This document shows, piece after piece, positions 16,899 to 25,523 of a stretch of DNA of 64,000 nt (positions within the stretch are counted from its first letter, which is position 1; each line of letters starts with the position of its first letter). The stretch is taken from NCBI GenBank assembly GCA_963836605.1, contig CAWIKB010000015.1:83386-147385 (forward strand). The letters are read 5' to 3'. The notes beneath the pieces are model-generated. The model made no database searches. It saw only the letters and a list, made by a program, of their open reading frames with translations, and was not told the DNA's origin. A program made the translations under genes and the position numbers. This DNA comes from Bog-473 sp963836605 (GTDB taxonomy: Bacteria; Actinomycetota; Acidimicrobiia; Acidimicrobiales; RAAP-2).

Positions 16899-18170
16899 TC
16901 AGGTGGGCTGCGCGACCTCACGCAACCGGCCTTCCAGGTAGCGGCGCTCGGTATCGGCCGTGACCAGGTCCAGCGCCTGTTGATAGGCCTCCGCGGCCTC
17001 CGAAAGCCGGTCGAGCCGGCGGAGCAGATCGGCTCGGGTGGCGGGAAGCAGGTGGTAGCCGGCGAGCACACCAGATGACTCGAGCTCGCGCACAATCGCC
17101 AATCCCGCCTCGGGGCCCTCGGCCATGGAGACGGCAACGGCCCGGTTCAAGGCCACGACGGGCGAAGGCACGACGACGCAGAGGCGGCTGTACAGCGCGG
17201 CGATCTCCGTCCAATCGGTGTCCGCCGCGCTCGGCGCCTGGGCGTGACAGGCGGCGACGGCGGCTTGGAGCTGGTAGGCGCCCGGCCGGCCCAGCCGAAG
17301 GGCGGCGTCGAGCACGTCGGTCGCCTCGGCAATGGCCTCGCCGTCCCACAGGGAGCGGTCCTGGTCCTCCAGCAGGACCAGATCGCCCTGGGCATCGACC
17401 CGCCCCGATCTCCGGGCGTGGTGCAGCAACATCAGGGCGAGCAGGCCCAGGGCCTCGGCCTCATCGGGCATCAGGACGGTGAGAGTACGGGTCAGCCGGA
17501 TGGCTTCGCCGCACAGCCCCTGGCGCACGAGGTCCACGCCGGCGGTGGCCGAATACCCCTCGTTGAAGAGGAGGTACAGCACCGAGAGCACCGCCCCGGT
17601 GCGCTCCAACAGCTGGTGGGCCGGCGGGACCCGGAACGGGATGCCGGCATGACGTATCTTGCGCTTGGCGCGCACCAGCCGCTGCGCCATCGTCGGTTCC
17701 GCCACCAGAAACGCCCGCGCGATCTCGACGGTCGTCATCCCGGCCAGTGTGCGCAAGGTGAGGGCGACCTGGGCGTCGAGCGAGAGGGCTGGATGGCAGC
17801 AGGTGAACATGAGCCGCAACAGGTCGTCAGGCACCTGGCCGGTGCCCTCTTCCGCTTCGGGTTCGTCGGCGGGTTGCAACCGGGCCACCTCCTCAAGTTT
17901 CGCCGTCCCCACCGCGGCCCGGCGCTGCCGGTCGATGGCCTTGTGACCGGCCACCGTGGTGAGCCACGCGCCGGGCTGGCGCGGGATGCCGTCACGGGGC
18001 CAGCGCTCGAGCGCCGACGTGAAAGCCTCCTGCGCGCACTCCTCGGCCAAGTCCCAATCGCCGGTGCGTCGAATCAAGGTGGAGACGACCCGCCCCCATT
18101 CGTGGCGGAAGGCAGCGGCGACAGCGACCTCGACCTCGGCCTCGGCCTCGGACTCGACCCCGGTCGTCAC
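16899..18170 (-). CDS. RNA polymerase sigma factor, ECF42-like with C-terminal TPR-like extension
   Basis: This 423-residue protein has sigma region 2 at about 25-90 (EECAQEAFTSALERWP), region 4 at about 130-185 (LRTLAGMTTVEIARAFLV) and a long helical C-terminal extension of about 230 residues (FNEGYSATAG, then ALNRAVAVSMAEGPEAGL). That architecture is the ECF42 group, whose members occur beside YCII/DGPF proteins and lack a classical anti-sigma factor. The GTG start overlaps the stop codon of the upstream YCII gene by 4 nt, so the two are coupled. Confidence 0.9.
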   Translation of the reverse strand: MTTGVESEAEAEVEVAVAAAFRHEWGRVVSTLIRRTGDWDLAEECAQEAFTSALERWPRDGIPRQPGAWLTTVAGHKAIDRQRRAAVGTAKLEEVARLQPADEPEAEEGTGQVPDDLLRLMFTCCHPALSLDAQVALTLRTLAGMTTVEIARAFLVAEPTMAQRLVRAKRKIRHAGIPFRVPPAHQLLERTGAVLSVLYLLFNEGYSATAGVDLVRQGLCGEAIRLTRTLTVLMPDEAEALGLLALMLLHHARRSGRVDAQGDLVLLEDQDRSLWDGEAIAEATDVLDAALRLGRPGAYQLQAAVAACHAQAPSAADTDWTEIAALYSRLCVVVPSPVVALNRAVAVSMAEGPEAGLAIVRELESSGVLAGYHLLPATRADLLRRLDRLSEAAEAYQQALDLVTADTERRYLEGRLREVAQPT

Positions 18171-18514
18171 ATCTCCCAGATCGGCCTCACTTCGATTGAG
18201 CCCAGACGGGCCGCGGGGATCTTGGCGGCCACCTCTATGGCCTCGTCCAGGTCTTTGCAGTCAACCATGTAGTAGCCGCCGATTTGCTCCTTGGTCTCGG
18301 CAAAAGGGCCGTCCGTGGTCAGGACTTCGCCGTCGCGTGACCGCACGGTGGTGGCATCGGAGGTTGGCTGCAGGCGCTCGCCCCCCTGCAGGACGCCCCG
18401 CGAGGCCATCTCCTCCTGGAAGGCGAAGTACTCGCCCATCATGGCTTCGCCAGCGGCGGGCGTCATGTCCTGCACGGCGCTCTCGTCGGAACAGATCATC
18501 ATCAGGTATCGCAT
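18167..18514 (-). CDS. YCII-related (DGPF) domain protein
   Basis: This 115-residue protein starts MRYLMMICSDE and carries the family motif TTDGPFAETKEQIGGYYMV near residues 67-85, with the rest of the YCII ferredoxin-like fold. Proteins of this kind are the constant partners of ECF42 sigma factors, but their biochemical role is unsettled. The ATG at 18512-18514 is preceded by an AGGAGG Shine-Dalgarno at about 18520. The frame is open far upstream, but that part only reflects the GC-rich repeat at 18601-18705. Confidence 0.9.
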   Translation of the reverse strand: MRYLMMICSDESAVQDMTPAAGEAMMGEYFAFQEEMASRGVLQGGERLQPTSDATTVRSRDGEVLTTDGPFAETKEQIGGYYMVDCKDLDEAIEVAAKIPAARLGSIEVRPIWEM

Positions 18515-18600
18515 AGGTCCTCCTGGTTGGGGTGCTCTCTCGGACAACGACGAACGGCCTGGCGGAAAATCGACCACCTGTGGCGATGTTTGCCGATTAT

Positions 18601-18705
18601 CCCTCGGTTCGAGTATCCCGGCTCTGGTGTCCCCCGGTTCCGGTAGCCCCCGGTTCCGGTAGCCCCCGGTTCCGGTAGCCCCCGGTTCGGATATCCCTCG
18701 GTTCG
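18601..18705. repeat. 16-bp tandem repeat (CCCCCGGTTCCGGTAG)
   Basis: Three exact copies of CCCCCGGTTCCGGTAG, from about 18631 to 18678, are followed by a fourth diverging copy and flanked on both sides by looser CCCTCGGTTCGAGTAT-like units. The array lies in the divergent gap between the YCII gene and the TrmA-type gene, ending 12 bp before the latter's start codon. The units abut without spacers, so this is not a CRISPR array. Confidence 0.75.
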
Positions 18706-18716
18706 GGCCCCACCAG

Positions 18717-19991
18717 ATGTCTAGTGTGCCTTCGGTGACCGGCACCGAGAACTCCGGGCTGCTCGAACTCGAGACCGGCAAGGTGGCCGGTGGCGGCGGT
18801 TGCGTCGCCCGGGCCCCCGACGGGCGCGTGGTCTTCGTGCGACACTCCCTCCCCGGCGAGCGGGTGATGGCCCAGGTCACGTCCACCACGTCGTCGTTCC
18901 TGCGGGCGGACGCCGTGGAGATTCTGAGGCCGTCGGCCGACCGCGTCGCTCCCCCGTGCCCCTCGGCCGGTCCCGGCCGCTGCGGCGGGTGCGACTTCCA
19001 ACATGTGAGCCTCGAGGGGCAGCGTCGACTCAAGGCTTCCCGGCTGATGGAACAGCTGGATCACCTGGCGGGCCTGGATCGGGCGGTCGACATCGAGGCG
19101 GTCGAGGGCGACGTGGACGGCCTCGGTTGGCGGACCAGGGTCCGCCTGGGCGTCGACCACGAAGGGCGGGTCGGTTTCCGCAAACACCGCTCCCATGAGC
19201 TCGAACTGGTCACGACCTGCCCCATTGCGCACAAGACGGTGGTGGAGACCGGGGCCTTCGAAGCTCGGTGGCCCGACGTCGACGAGGTGGAGATCGCGGT
19301 CGCCCCGGATCGTCGTCAGAGTGTGGTCTCCATCTCGACCGCCCGCGGTGCGACGCCCGAACCCCCCACGCTGGGGGGCGGCCTCGTTGTGGACGGCCGC
19401 GTGCGCCGACAGCCCGGTGATGTCCACACGCAGGTGGCGACCCACACTTTTCGCGTCTCGGCGGGCGTCTTCTGGCAGGTCCACGTCGGGGCGGCCGAGG
19501 CGTTGGCCAGTGCCGTGCGGGCCGATCTCGGTGCGGTCACCGGCGACTCCGTCGTCGACCTGTTCGCCGGGGCCGGGTTGTTCTCGGTGGTGTTGGCCCA
19601 CGAAGTCGGAGACCTCGGTTCGGTGTTGGCCGTCGAACGCGACCGCAAGGCCTGTGCCGATGCGGCGCACAACGGTCGGGCCTATCCGCAATTGGTGGTC
19701 AAGAAAGCCTCCGTCACTCCTCAGCTCATTGCGTCCGGCATCGGTCGTCCCGACCTTCTGGTGCTCGATCCGGCCCGGGAAGGTGCGGGCACCGCAGCGA
19801 TGGCGGCGTTGGCGGCGCATGCCGACACCCTGCGTCGCATGGTCTACGTCTCGTGCGATCCCACCTCGTTTGGTCGAGACGCAGCGGTGCTCCTCGCCGC
19901 CGGTTGGACCCTGGCGTCGCTCCGCGCCTACGACCTGTTCCCCATGACCGAGCAGGTCGAGTTGGTGGCCGGCTTCGACCCTCCCGGGTGA
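18717..19991 (+). CDS. Class I SAM-dependent RNA methyltransferase, TrmA/RlmD (RumA) family
   Basis: This 424-residue enzyme should form 5-methyluridine in tRNA or 23S rRNA. It has an N-terminal TRAM domain (about 12-70), iron-sulfur-type cysteines in CPSAGPGRCGGCDFQH (about 81-97) with a fourth in TTCPI near residue 165, the SAM-binding DLFAGAGLFS near residue 281, and the catalytic cysteine in YVSCDP near residue 378. In mycobacteria the homologue Rv2689c neighbours the KimA-like permease, whereas here they are 8 kb apart. Starts at 18717 (ATG) or the GTGs at 18724 or 18733 are possible. The 16-bp repeat lies immediately upstream. Confidence 0.9.
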   Translation: MSSVPSVTGTENSGLLELETGKVAGGGGCVARAPDGRVVFVRHSLPGERVMAQVTSTTSSFLRADAVEILRPSADRVAPPCPSAGPGRCGGCDFQHVSLEGQRRLKASRLMEQLDHLAGLDRAVDIEAVEGDVDGLGWRTRVRLGVDHEGRVGFRKHRSHELELVTTCPIAHKTVVETGAFEARWPDVDEVEIAVAPDRRQSVVSISTARGATPEPPTLGGGLVVDGRVRRQPGDVHTQVATHTFRVSAGVFWQVHVGAAEALASAVRADLGAVTGDSVVDLFAGAGLFSVVLAHEVGDLGSVLAVERDRKACADAAHNGRAYPQLVVKKASVTPQLIASGIGRPDLLVLDPAREGAGTAAMAALAAHADTLRRMVYVSCDPTSFGRDAAVLLAAGWTLASLRAYDLFPMTEQVELVAGFDPPG

Positions 19992-20092
19992 CCGTCAGCT
20001 TCGGCCGTCCCGGATACCCCGATACACCGTCCCGGATCAGTGGTCTTGGGCGTGGGCGGACGACGTGGGCCACCGCGCCGACGAGGTGTCGG

Positions 20093-21034
20093 TCAGGCGT
20101 GGCCACCCCCCACTTCGTGGTCCACGTGGCCGATCGCCTCGAGTTGCAGGGTGGAGTGGGCCACATCGAAGTGTCCGGCCAGGCAGCTCTGCAGGTGATC
20201 GAGCACCCGCCCTATCTCGCCCCCGCTGATGCAGTCGTCGGTCACCACGACATGTGCCGTCAGGATCGGCAACGACGAGGTCAGCGTCCAGGCGTGGAGG
20301 TCGTGCACGGATGCCACTTCAGGGAGATCGAGCAGGTGGCGACGGACTTCGTCGAGGTCGATCCCCTCGGGCGTTCCCTCCAGCAGAATGCGCAGAGCGG
20401 GCCGCAGGAGCTCCACTGATGCCTTGACCATGAGTCCCACCACGACGAGCGAGGCGATCGAGTCGGCGCGGGAGAACCCGGTGGCCACGATCACGATGCC
20501 GGCGATCACCGTACCGATGAAGCCGTAGAGGTCGGTGAGGATGTGCCGGTAGGAGCTCTCCATGTTGAGAGACGTGCGGTCGGCCTTGGACAAGGTCACG
20601 GTGGCGGCCAGGTTCACCGCCACGCCGACTCCGGCCACGATGATGAGCAGGCCGCCGCGCACGCTGGCCGGGTGGATCAACCGCTGGATCGCTTCGAAGG
20701 CGATGAGGACCGAGACCAGCAACAGGGTGATCCCGTTCCCGGCGGCGGCCAGGATCTCGGCACGCTTGAGCCCGTAGGTGTGGGCCTCGGTCGCCGGTCG
20801 AGCCGCCAGTCGGATGGCCACCAGGGACCCGACGACGGCCCCCACGTCAGCCAGCATGTGCCCGGCGTCGGCCAGCAACGACAGTGAATTGGCGGCGAAG
20901 GCCGTGACCACTTCGAAGACCATGAACGCGGCCAGCAGGACCAGCGTGATGACGAGGTAGCGCTGGTCGGCATCGAGGGCTGCCGGGTCGCGCGTCGGCT
21001 GCCCGGCCGGAACGTCGTGGCTACGTCCCGTCAT
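20093..21034 (-). CDS. Cation diffusion facilitator (Zn/Cd/Co-type) efflux transporter
   Basis: This 313-residue CDF protein exports divalent metal in exchange for protons. Six helices span about 25-225. Helix 2 carries HMLAD and helix 5 carries HILTD, the HxxxD pairs that form the zinc/cadmium-selective transport site; the C-terminal cytoplasmic domain holds VHDLHAW. The tail is His-rich (GHVDHEVGGGHA). The start is the ATG at 21032-21034, 2 bp after the ArsR-family stop codon, so it is in an operon with that regulator. Confidence 0.92.
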   Translation of the reverse strand: MTGRSHDVPAGQPTRDPAALDADQRYLVITLVLLAAFMVFEVVTAFAANSLSLLADAGHMLADVGAVVGSLVAIRLAARPATEAHTYGLKRAEILAAAGNGITLLLVSVLIAFEAIQRLIHPASVRGGLLIIVAGVGVAVNLAATVTLSKADRTSLNMESSYRHILTDLYGFIGTVIAGIVIVATGFSRADSIASLVVVGLMVKASVELLRPALRILLEGTPEGIDLDEVRRHLLDLPEVASVHDLHAWTLTSSLPILTAHVVVTDDCISGGEIGRVLDHLQSCLAGHFDVAHSTLQLEAIGHVDHEVGGGHA

Positions 21035-21036
21035 GG

Positions 21037-21405
21037 TCAGGATGCCCCGGGTTCGGCGTGGGCGGCGTGACCGGCATGGGCGGCATGGACGGCATGGGTG
21101 GCATGACCGGCGTGGGTGACGACTTCCTCCACCAATCGGCGCACGTGGGCATCGTCGACCACATAGAAGATCCGCGTGCCGTCGCGCCGGGTCCGGACCA
21201 GTCGGGCCAATCGCAGTTTGGCCAGATGCTGGGACACGCCGGCCGGCTGGGCCCCGACCAGTCGGGCCAACTCGCTCACGGAGTGTTCCGCATTCAGCAG
21301 CTCCCAGATGATGCGCAGGCGGGTTTCGTCCCCCAGCAACTTGAGCATGCCCACGGCGGACTGGAACTCGTCGACCGTGGGAACCTCCGCTATCTGCGTA
21401 ACCAC
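21037..21405 (-). CDS. ArsR/SmtB-family metal-responsive repressor with His-rich tail
   Basis: This 122-residue winged-helix repressor reads LKLLGDETRLRIIWELL then VSELARLVGAQPAGVSQHLAKLR as recognition helix and a wing with GTRIFYVVDD. The last 25 residues are His-Ala rich (HAGHATHAVHAAHAGHAAH, 8 His), a likely metal-binding tail. The frame is open further upstream, but the GTG at 21403-21405 gives a normal N-terminus and sits 6 nt after a TACGCT -10 element (21412-21417), so the mRNA is probably leaderless. It should sense zinc, nickel or cobalt and control the CDF exporter gene just downstream. Confidence 0.88.
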   Translation of the reverse strand: MVTQIAEVPTVDEFQSAVGMLKLLGDETRLRIIWELLNAEHSVSELARLVGAQPAGVSQHLAKLRLARLVRTRRDGTRIFYVVDDAHVRRLVEEVVTHAGHATHAVHAAHAGHAAHAEPGAS

Positions 21406-21414
21406 GTAGATAGC
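21389..21414. promoter_or_regulatory. Inverted-repeat operator of the ArsR/CDF operon
   Basis: GCTATCTGCGT-aacc-ACGTAGATAGC is an 11-bp inverted repeat with one mismatch. It covers the presumed -10 element and start codon of the ArsR gene. Size and place are typical for an ArsR/SmtB operator and imply autorepression together with the CDF gene. Confidence 0.75.
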
Positions 21415-21582
21415 GTAGCAAGCGGCATTCCGGAAGGCCGCGGGCGCTACGTCGGGCGCCTCCGTCTGATGGATCCGGGGAGGAGTTGGTGGGATGGCGA
21501 GGTTGGCAGGCATGGCGGCGTTGGCGGCGCCAGGCCCTCTCGGGGAGCCGAGCCCATCCCTGGCGGGTACCCCGGCCCGTCC

Positions 21583-22317
21583 CTAGCCCTTGTCCTCCGG
21601 TCCCAGGAGGTCGGCCGCGCCGAATTTTCGGTCGATGACGTCGTGCGCGACGTCGGCCAGTCGACGGCCGTGGTTGCGGGCATAGGCGCGGAGCAGGGTG
21701 AAGGCTTTCTCGACATCGATGCCTGCCCGTTCGGCCACCACACCCTTCGCTTGTTCAATCACGATGCGGCTGTGGAGCGCGTTCTGGAGTTCCTCGTTGA
21801 CAACCTGAGCCGCCAGCAGCGCCCGGTTCTGCAGGATGGCGATGGTGGCGACGTCGGCCAGGGCCTGGGCGGCCTGGGCATCGGCTTCGTCCAACGCCCC
21901 GGTCTCCTGACGGAACACGTTCAGTGCGCCGATGGTCGTTCCACGGAGGCGCATCGGCACGGCGTGCACCGAGCGGAACCCGGCGGCGAGGCTCTCGGCG
22001 GCGAAGTGCGGCCACCGGCCGTCGGCCCCCGTGAGGTCCGAAGCGACGATGAGCGCACCGGTCCGGTAGCAGTCGTAGCACGGGCCCTCCTGGCATTGCA
22101 GCTCGAAGAGCTCGAGAATTCTGGTGGCCTCGTTCGACGAAGCCATCACGCCGAGTTCCCCGTCGGCCGACATGAGCAGAATCCCCGCCGCGGAGGCACC
22201 CACGACTTCGACACACCGGTCGGTGAGGAGGGTGAGGAGCTCCACCACATCGAAGTCATCGACGAGCGAGTCGGCCAACTCCACCAGGGTCTGTGCCAGC
22301 AACGACACTCTGGGCAT
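21583..22317 (-). CDS. GAF and ANTAR domain regulator
   Basis: This 244-residue cytoplasmic protein has an N-terminal GAF sensor domain (about 15-150, with ELQCQEGPCYDCYRTG near residue 75) and a C-terminal ANTAR RNA-binding domain (about 170-225, IVIEQAKGVVAERAGIDVEKAFTLL). ANTAR proteins bind paired hexaloop hairpins in nascent mRNA and prevent termination. The start ATG at 22315-22317 has a GGAGAG 4 nt upstream. A close paralogue follows upstream on the same strand at 22442-23188. Confidence 0.88.
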   Translation of the reverse strand: MPRVSLLAQTLVELADSLVDDFDVVELLTLLTDRCVEVVGASAAGILLMSADGELGVMASSNEATRILELFELQCQEGPCYDCYRTGALIVASDLTGADGRWPHFAAESLAAGFRSVHAVPMRLRGTTIGALNVFRQETGALDEADAQAAQALADVATIAILQNRALLAAQVVNEELQNALHSRIVIEQAKGVVAERAGIDVEKAFTLLRAYARNHGRRLADVAHDVIDRKFGAADLLGPEDKG

Positions 22318-22441
22318 CCAACTCTCCTTGGCTCCACCGAGTTGAGTGGTGGACTTCAACTGAGGCTACAGCCCTTGTGGCGAGTCCGATAGAGCAGAGT
22401 GAGAACCGCTCGACCGATTCCCTACTCGGGGGCCTCACGGA

Positions 22442-23188
22442 CTACTCGTCGGACACGCCCGATGCGCCGGACACGCCGGAGGCACCGGAGGTGTCATCGA
22501 AACGAATGCGGCGGGCGACGACATCCCTTGCAACGTCAGTGACGGATCGATCGTGGGCGAAGGCATACGCCCGGAGTCGTACGAGCGCCTCGCCGAGGGG
22601 CACGCCCAGTTGGATCGTCACCATGCCGGATGCCTGGTGCACGACGAAACGAAGATTCGAACTCTCTTCAATACCCATGGCCAATGTGTCGGAGAGAGCG
22701 TCGGACTGCATGGTCAGGACCGAACGGGCCGCCACGCCCGCCATGACCACGGCGTCGGCCAGTTCGTCGGCATCGAGCGCTCCGGGTACATTCCGATAGA
22801 GGGTGAGAGCGCCCACGCACATCGCTCCCACTTGCAAGGGGAAGCCGAAGATGGCTCGGGCCCCCACGGCGACCGCGGCCGGGGCAAAGGCGGACCAGCG
22901 GACGGCATCGGGCTGGGCCAGATCGGGCTCGAGCACCGGGAGCGCGAGCTCGTACGCATCGAGACACGGTCCCTCCCCCAACGTGATCTGCAGCTCCTCG
23001 ATCGTCGCGCTCACCTGGTCCGACGCGCAGATCGTGCCGCTCGGTGACGCACCCGAGATCAACATGATCCCGGCGCCGGACGTACCGACGAATTCGGCGG
23101 CAACCTCGCACAGCCGCTCCGGTCCGGATTGCCTGTCGGGATCGGATCGCAGCTGGGACAGAGCTCGTAGGAGCCGTTCACTGGGCAT
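22442..23188 (-). CDS. GAF and ANTAR domain regulator (second copy)
   Basis: This 248-residue paralogue of the neighbouring GAF-ANTAR protein has a GAF domain (about 15-160, TLGEGPCLDAYELALPV near residue 73) and an ANTAR domain (about 175-225, FVVHQASGMVTIQLGVPLGEALVRL). The usual ANTAR start E/Q-A-K-G is changed to QASG, which may weaken RNA binding. The C-terminus ends in an SGASGVSGASGVS repeat. The two copies are 124 bp apart in the same direction. Confidence 0.86.
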   Translation of the reverse strand: MPSERLLRALSQLRSDPDRQSGPERLCEVAAEFVGTSGAGIMLISGASPSGTICASDQVSATIEELQITLGEGPCLDAYELALPVLEPDLAQPDAVRWSAFAPAAVAVGARAIFGFPLQVGAMCVGALTLYRNVPGALDADELADAVVMAGVAARSVLTMQSDALSDTLAMGIEESSNLRFVVHQASGMVTIQLGVPLGEALVRLRAYAFAHDRSVTDVARDVVARRIRFDDTSGASGVSGASGVSDE

Positions 23189-23432
23189 CAGCGTCGACGT
23201 CTCCCGGCGCGGAGCCCGGTCTGGACACCCTCGCACTTCGTGGGGTTTCGACGTCCCATCGGGGGCCTCCTCGGTGGGGAGACGCTCAACGGGGACTGGG
23301 CCCAGCGCACCCGAGCTCGGTTTCTGACCGAGCCTCTGCCTGCCACCCTAGTAGCAGACCGGCTCTGTCGGAGTACCGGATGGTCCGGCACCGCCGGGGA
23401 AGCACACGATACCTTCCGGTGTTGCAATCAGC

Positions 23433-24440
23433 GTGGTTCCCCTCTCAGTGCTCGAGCTCGCCACGGTGGCGACCGGATCGACGCCGGCGCAGGCCCTCGA
23501 GGAGACGACGAGAGCGGCCACGGTCGCAGAGCAGTTGGGCTACAAGCGGCTGTGGGTGGCCGAGCACCACGGAATGCCAGCGGTGGCCAGCTCGGCGCCG
23601 GCCGTGCTCATCGCGCACCTGGCCAATGCCACCACCACGCTCCGCGTCGGCTCCGGGGGTGTCATGCTCCCCAACCATTCCCCGCTGGTGGTGGCCGAAC
23701 AGTTCGGCACACTCGAGGCCCTGCACCCGGGCCGGATCGACCTCGGCCTGGGCCGCGCTCCCGGGACGGACCAGGCCACTGCCCGGGCGCTCCGACGCAC
23801 ACGCGACGTCGGAGCAGACGGCTTTCCCGACGACGTCGTCGAGTTGATCAACTACCTCGCGGCCAGCGAAGGCCCGGCGCCGCATCCGTCCGTCACGCCG
23901 GGTCGCGGCTATCTCCCTGAGGTGTGGCTGCTCGGCTCCTCGGACTTCAGCGCCCAGCTGGCCGGCCTCCTCGGCTTGCCCTTCTCCTTCGCCTACCACT
24001 TCAGCCCGCGGCTCCTCGAGACGGCACTCGCCGCTTATCGAGCGGCGTTCCGACCCTCATTTCTGCTCAGCCAGCCCAGGGTCATGGTGGCCGTGTCGGT
24101 GCTCTGTGCCCCCGACACGGCGGAGGCGCAGTGGCTGTCCGGCTCCTCGGCCCTGAGCACCCTGCAACTGCGGACCGGGCGCCTGGGGCTGCTTCCTTCA
24201 CCGGAGGAAGCCGAGGCGTACCCGTTCTCTCCGGCGGAGACCGCGCTGGTTGAGGCGACGATGGCGACCCACCTGATCGGGGACCCCGAGACTGTGCGCC
24301 GGGGTCTGGAGGATCTGCAGCGCCGGACCGACGCCGACGAACTCATGGTTTCGACCAGAGCGCACTCCTATGAAGCCCGAACCCGCTCGCTGTCCCTGGT
24401 GGCCGAGGGTGGGGGCATGGTTGGAGGTGACCGAGCCTGA
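23433..24440 (+). CDS. LLM class flavin-dependent oxidoreductase (MsnO8-like)
   Basis: This 335-residue luciferase-like TIM-barrel enzyme reads SVLELATVATGSTPAQALEE at the N-terminus, then RLWVAEHHGMPAVASSAPAV and LRVGSGGVMLPNHSPLVVAEQF, the pattern of the MsnO8-type FMN-dependent oxidoreductases. A further conserved block is GRIDLGLGRAPGTD near residue 107. The substrate is unknown. It starts at a GTG (23433-23435). It is convergent with the methyltransferase at 24486, with a tandem repeat between them. Confidence 0.88.
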   Translation: MVPLSVLELATVATGSTPAQALEETTRAATVAEQLGYKRLWVAEHHGMPAVASSAPAVLIAHLANATTTLRVGSGGVMLPNHSPLVVAEQFGTLEALHPGRIDLGLGRAPGTDQATARALRRTRDVGADGFPDDVVELINYLAASEGPAPHPSVTPGRGYLPEVWLLGSSDFSAQLAGLLGLPFSFAYHFSPRLLETALAAYRAAFRPSFLLSQPRVMVAVSVLCAPDTAEAQWLSGSSALSTLQLRTGRLGLLPSPEEAEAYPFSPAETALVEATMATHLIGDPETVRRGLEDLQRRTDADELMVSTRAHSYEARTRSLSLVAEGGGMVGGDRA

Positions 24441-24447
24441 CGGCACC

Positions 24448-24506
24448 TACCAGGCTTGGATCGGCTACTTCCAGGCTTGGATCGTCTACTTCCAGGCTTG
24501 GATCGT
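24448..24506. repeat. 21-bp tandem repeat duplicating the 3' end of the methyltransferase gene
   Basis: On the minus strand, ACGATCCAAGCCTGGAAGTAG occurs twice exactly (24465-24506), followed by a shorter third copy to 24448. The unit is exactly the last seven codons of the methyltransferase gene, TIQAWK plus stop, so the end of the gene including its stop codon has been tandemly copied downstream. Confidence 0.85.
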
Positions 24507-25229
24507 CAATCGGTAGTGACCTGCTGTCTCCGACTCGGGCACGGTCGGCACCATCCGGGTAAAGCCAGCCGCCCGACAGGCGCCGATCAGCGCCGCCTGG
24601 TTCGGGGCCCACCAGTTGGTGGGATCGTCATTCAGCTCGGCCCCCGGGAAGAATTCGAAGAGGCAGCGATCCCGGGCGAACTCGGGTGCGGCGAGTGCCG
24701 CTGTCTCGATGATGGCAACCTCTCGAGTGATCTCGGCCAACCGCTCCAGAGCGGTCAGCGGTTCGCGCAGGTGGTAGAGCACGCCGAGGAAGAACACCAC
24801 GTCGAACCGTCCGAGGTCATCGAGATCGACTGTCGTGATATCCGCCACGACCTCGCTGACCTGACTTCCCAACGCCGCCTTGACCGTGTTGAACCCGCCC
24901 TTTCCGGGCAGGGTGTCGGGAGCCCACAGGCCCGGCACCTGACGGTACGGTTTTGGTTCGTGCCCCAAGTCCCGGCACTGCTGCCAGTACCGCATCTTGG
25001 CGTCGGTATCGGTCGACCACTCGAAGTAGTCGAGGGACGTGACGTTCCCACCGAGTCGCTCCGCGGCGAACGAGAAGTAGCCGTCCCATGCGCCGATATC
25101 GAGCACGGTCTTGCCGTGGAGGTCGGGTAGTTGCATGTTCGCCAACTCGCTTGCCAGCTGGTCGGCACCCTTGCGACCGGGTGTCACCACCCCGAGTCCC
25201 AGATCAATTGAGTGCCACCAGAACGGCAC
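24486..25229 (-). CDS. SAM-dependent methyltransferase, DUF1698/CmoB-like
   Basis: This 247-residue methyltransferase opens WWHSIDLGLGVVTPG, the typical entry of the DUF1698/CmoB-like group, followed by the SAM motif VLDIGAWDGYFSF near residue 42 and FDVVFFLGVLYHLREP near residue 142. Actinobacterial members modify small molecules or sugars rather than tRNA, but nothing here decides. The start is a GTG at 25227-25229; the frame upstream is open as a lysine/alanine/glutamate-rich stretch without any start codon and closed by a TGA. The 294 bp upstream hold no gene I can support, only a short AGGTCGATGAGCC direct repeat at about 25450-25490. Confidence 0.85.
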   Translation of the reverse strand: MPFWWHSIDLGLGVVTPGRKGADQLASELANMQLPDLHGKTVLDIGAWDGYFSFAAERLGGNVTSLDYFEWSTDTDAKMRYWQQCRDLGHEPKPYRQVPGLWAPDTLPGKGGFNTVKAALGSQVSEVVADITTVDLDDLGRFDVVFFLGVLYHLREPLTALERLAEITREVAIIETAALAAPEFARDRCLFEFFPGAELNDDPTNWWAPNQAALIGACRAAGFTRMVPTVPESETAGHYRLTIQAWK

Positions 25230-25523
25230 GCTGTCGACGGATGCCTGCAGAGCTGCCCGCGCCGAGGCTTGCGCTTCTGCCTCCGCTTCTGCTTTGCGCT
25301 TCTGCCTGCGCTTTGGCCGCCCTACCCTTGCTTCTCAGTCGCACGGCCGCATGCTACCTGGGGAGGGTCGGCCGGCTGGGGCGCATCGCACGCGGACCGT
25401 CGGCGTCCGAGACAGGGGCCGGACGCTCCGATCGGGCCGGGTGGTCCGCCCCGCCTCAGGGTCGATGAGCCCCGAGGTCGATGAGCCTCGAGGGATGAGG
25501 ACGAAACGGGCAGCAGGACTCGG

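Noticed and set aside
18601..18705. Possible CRISPR array
   Set aside because: The 16-bp units abut directly without unique spacers, and no cas genes are present.
18515..19033. N-terminal extension of the YCII protein
   Set aside because: It reads through the 16-bp repeat and antisense to the methyltransferase gene; a strong Shine-Dalgarno supports the start at 18514.
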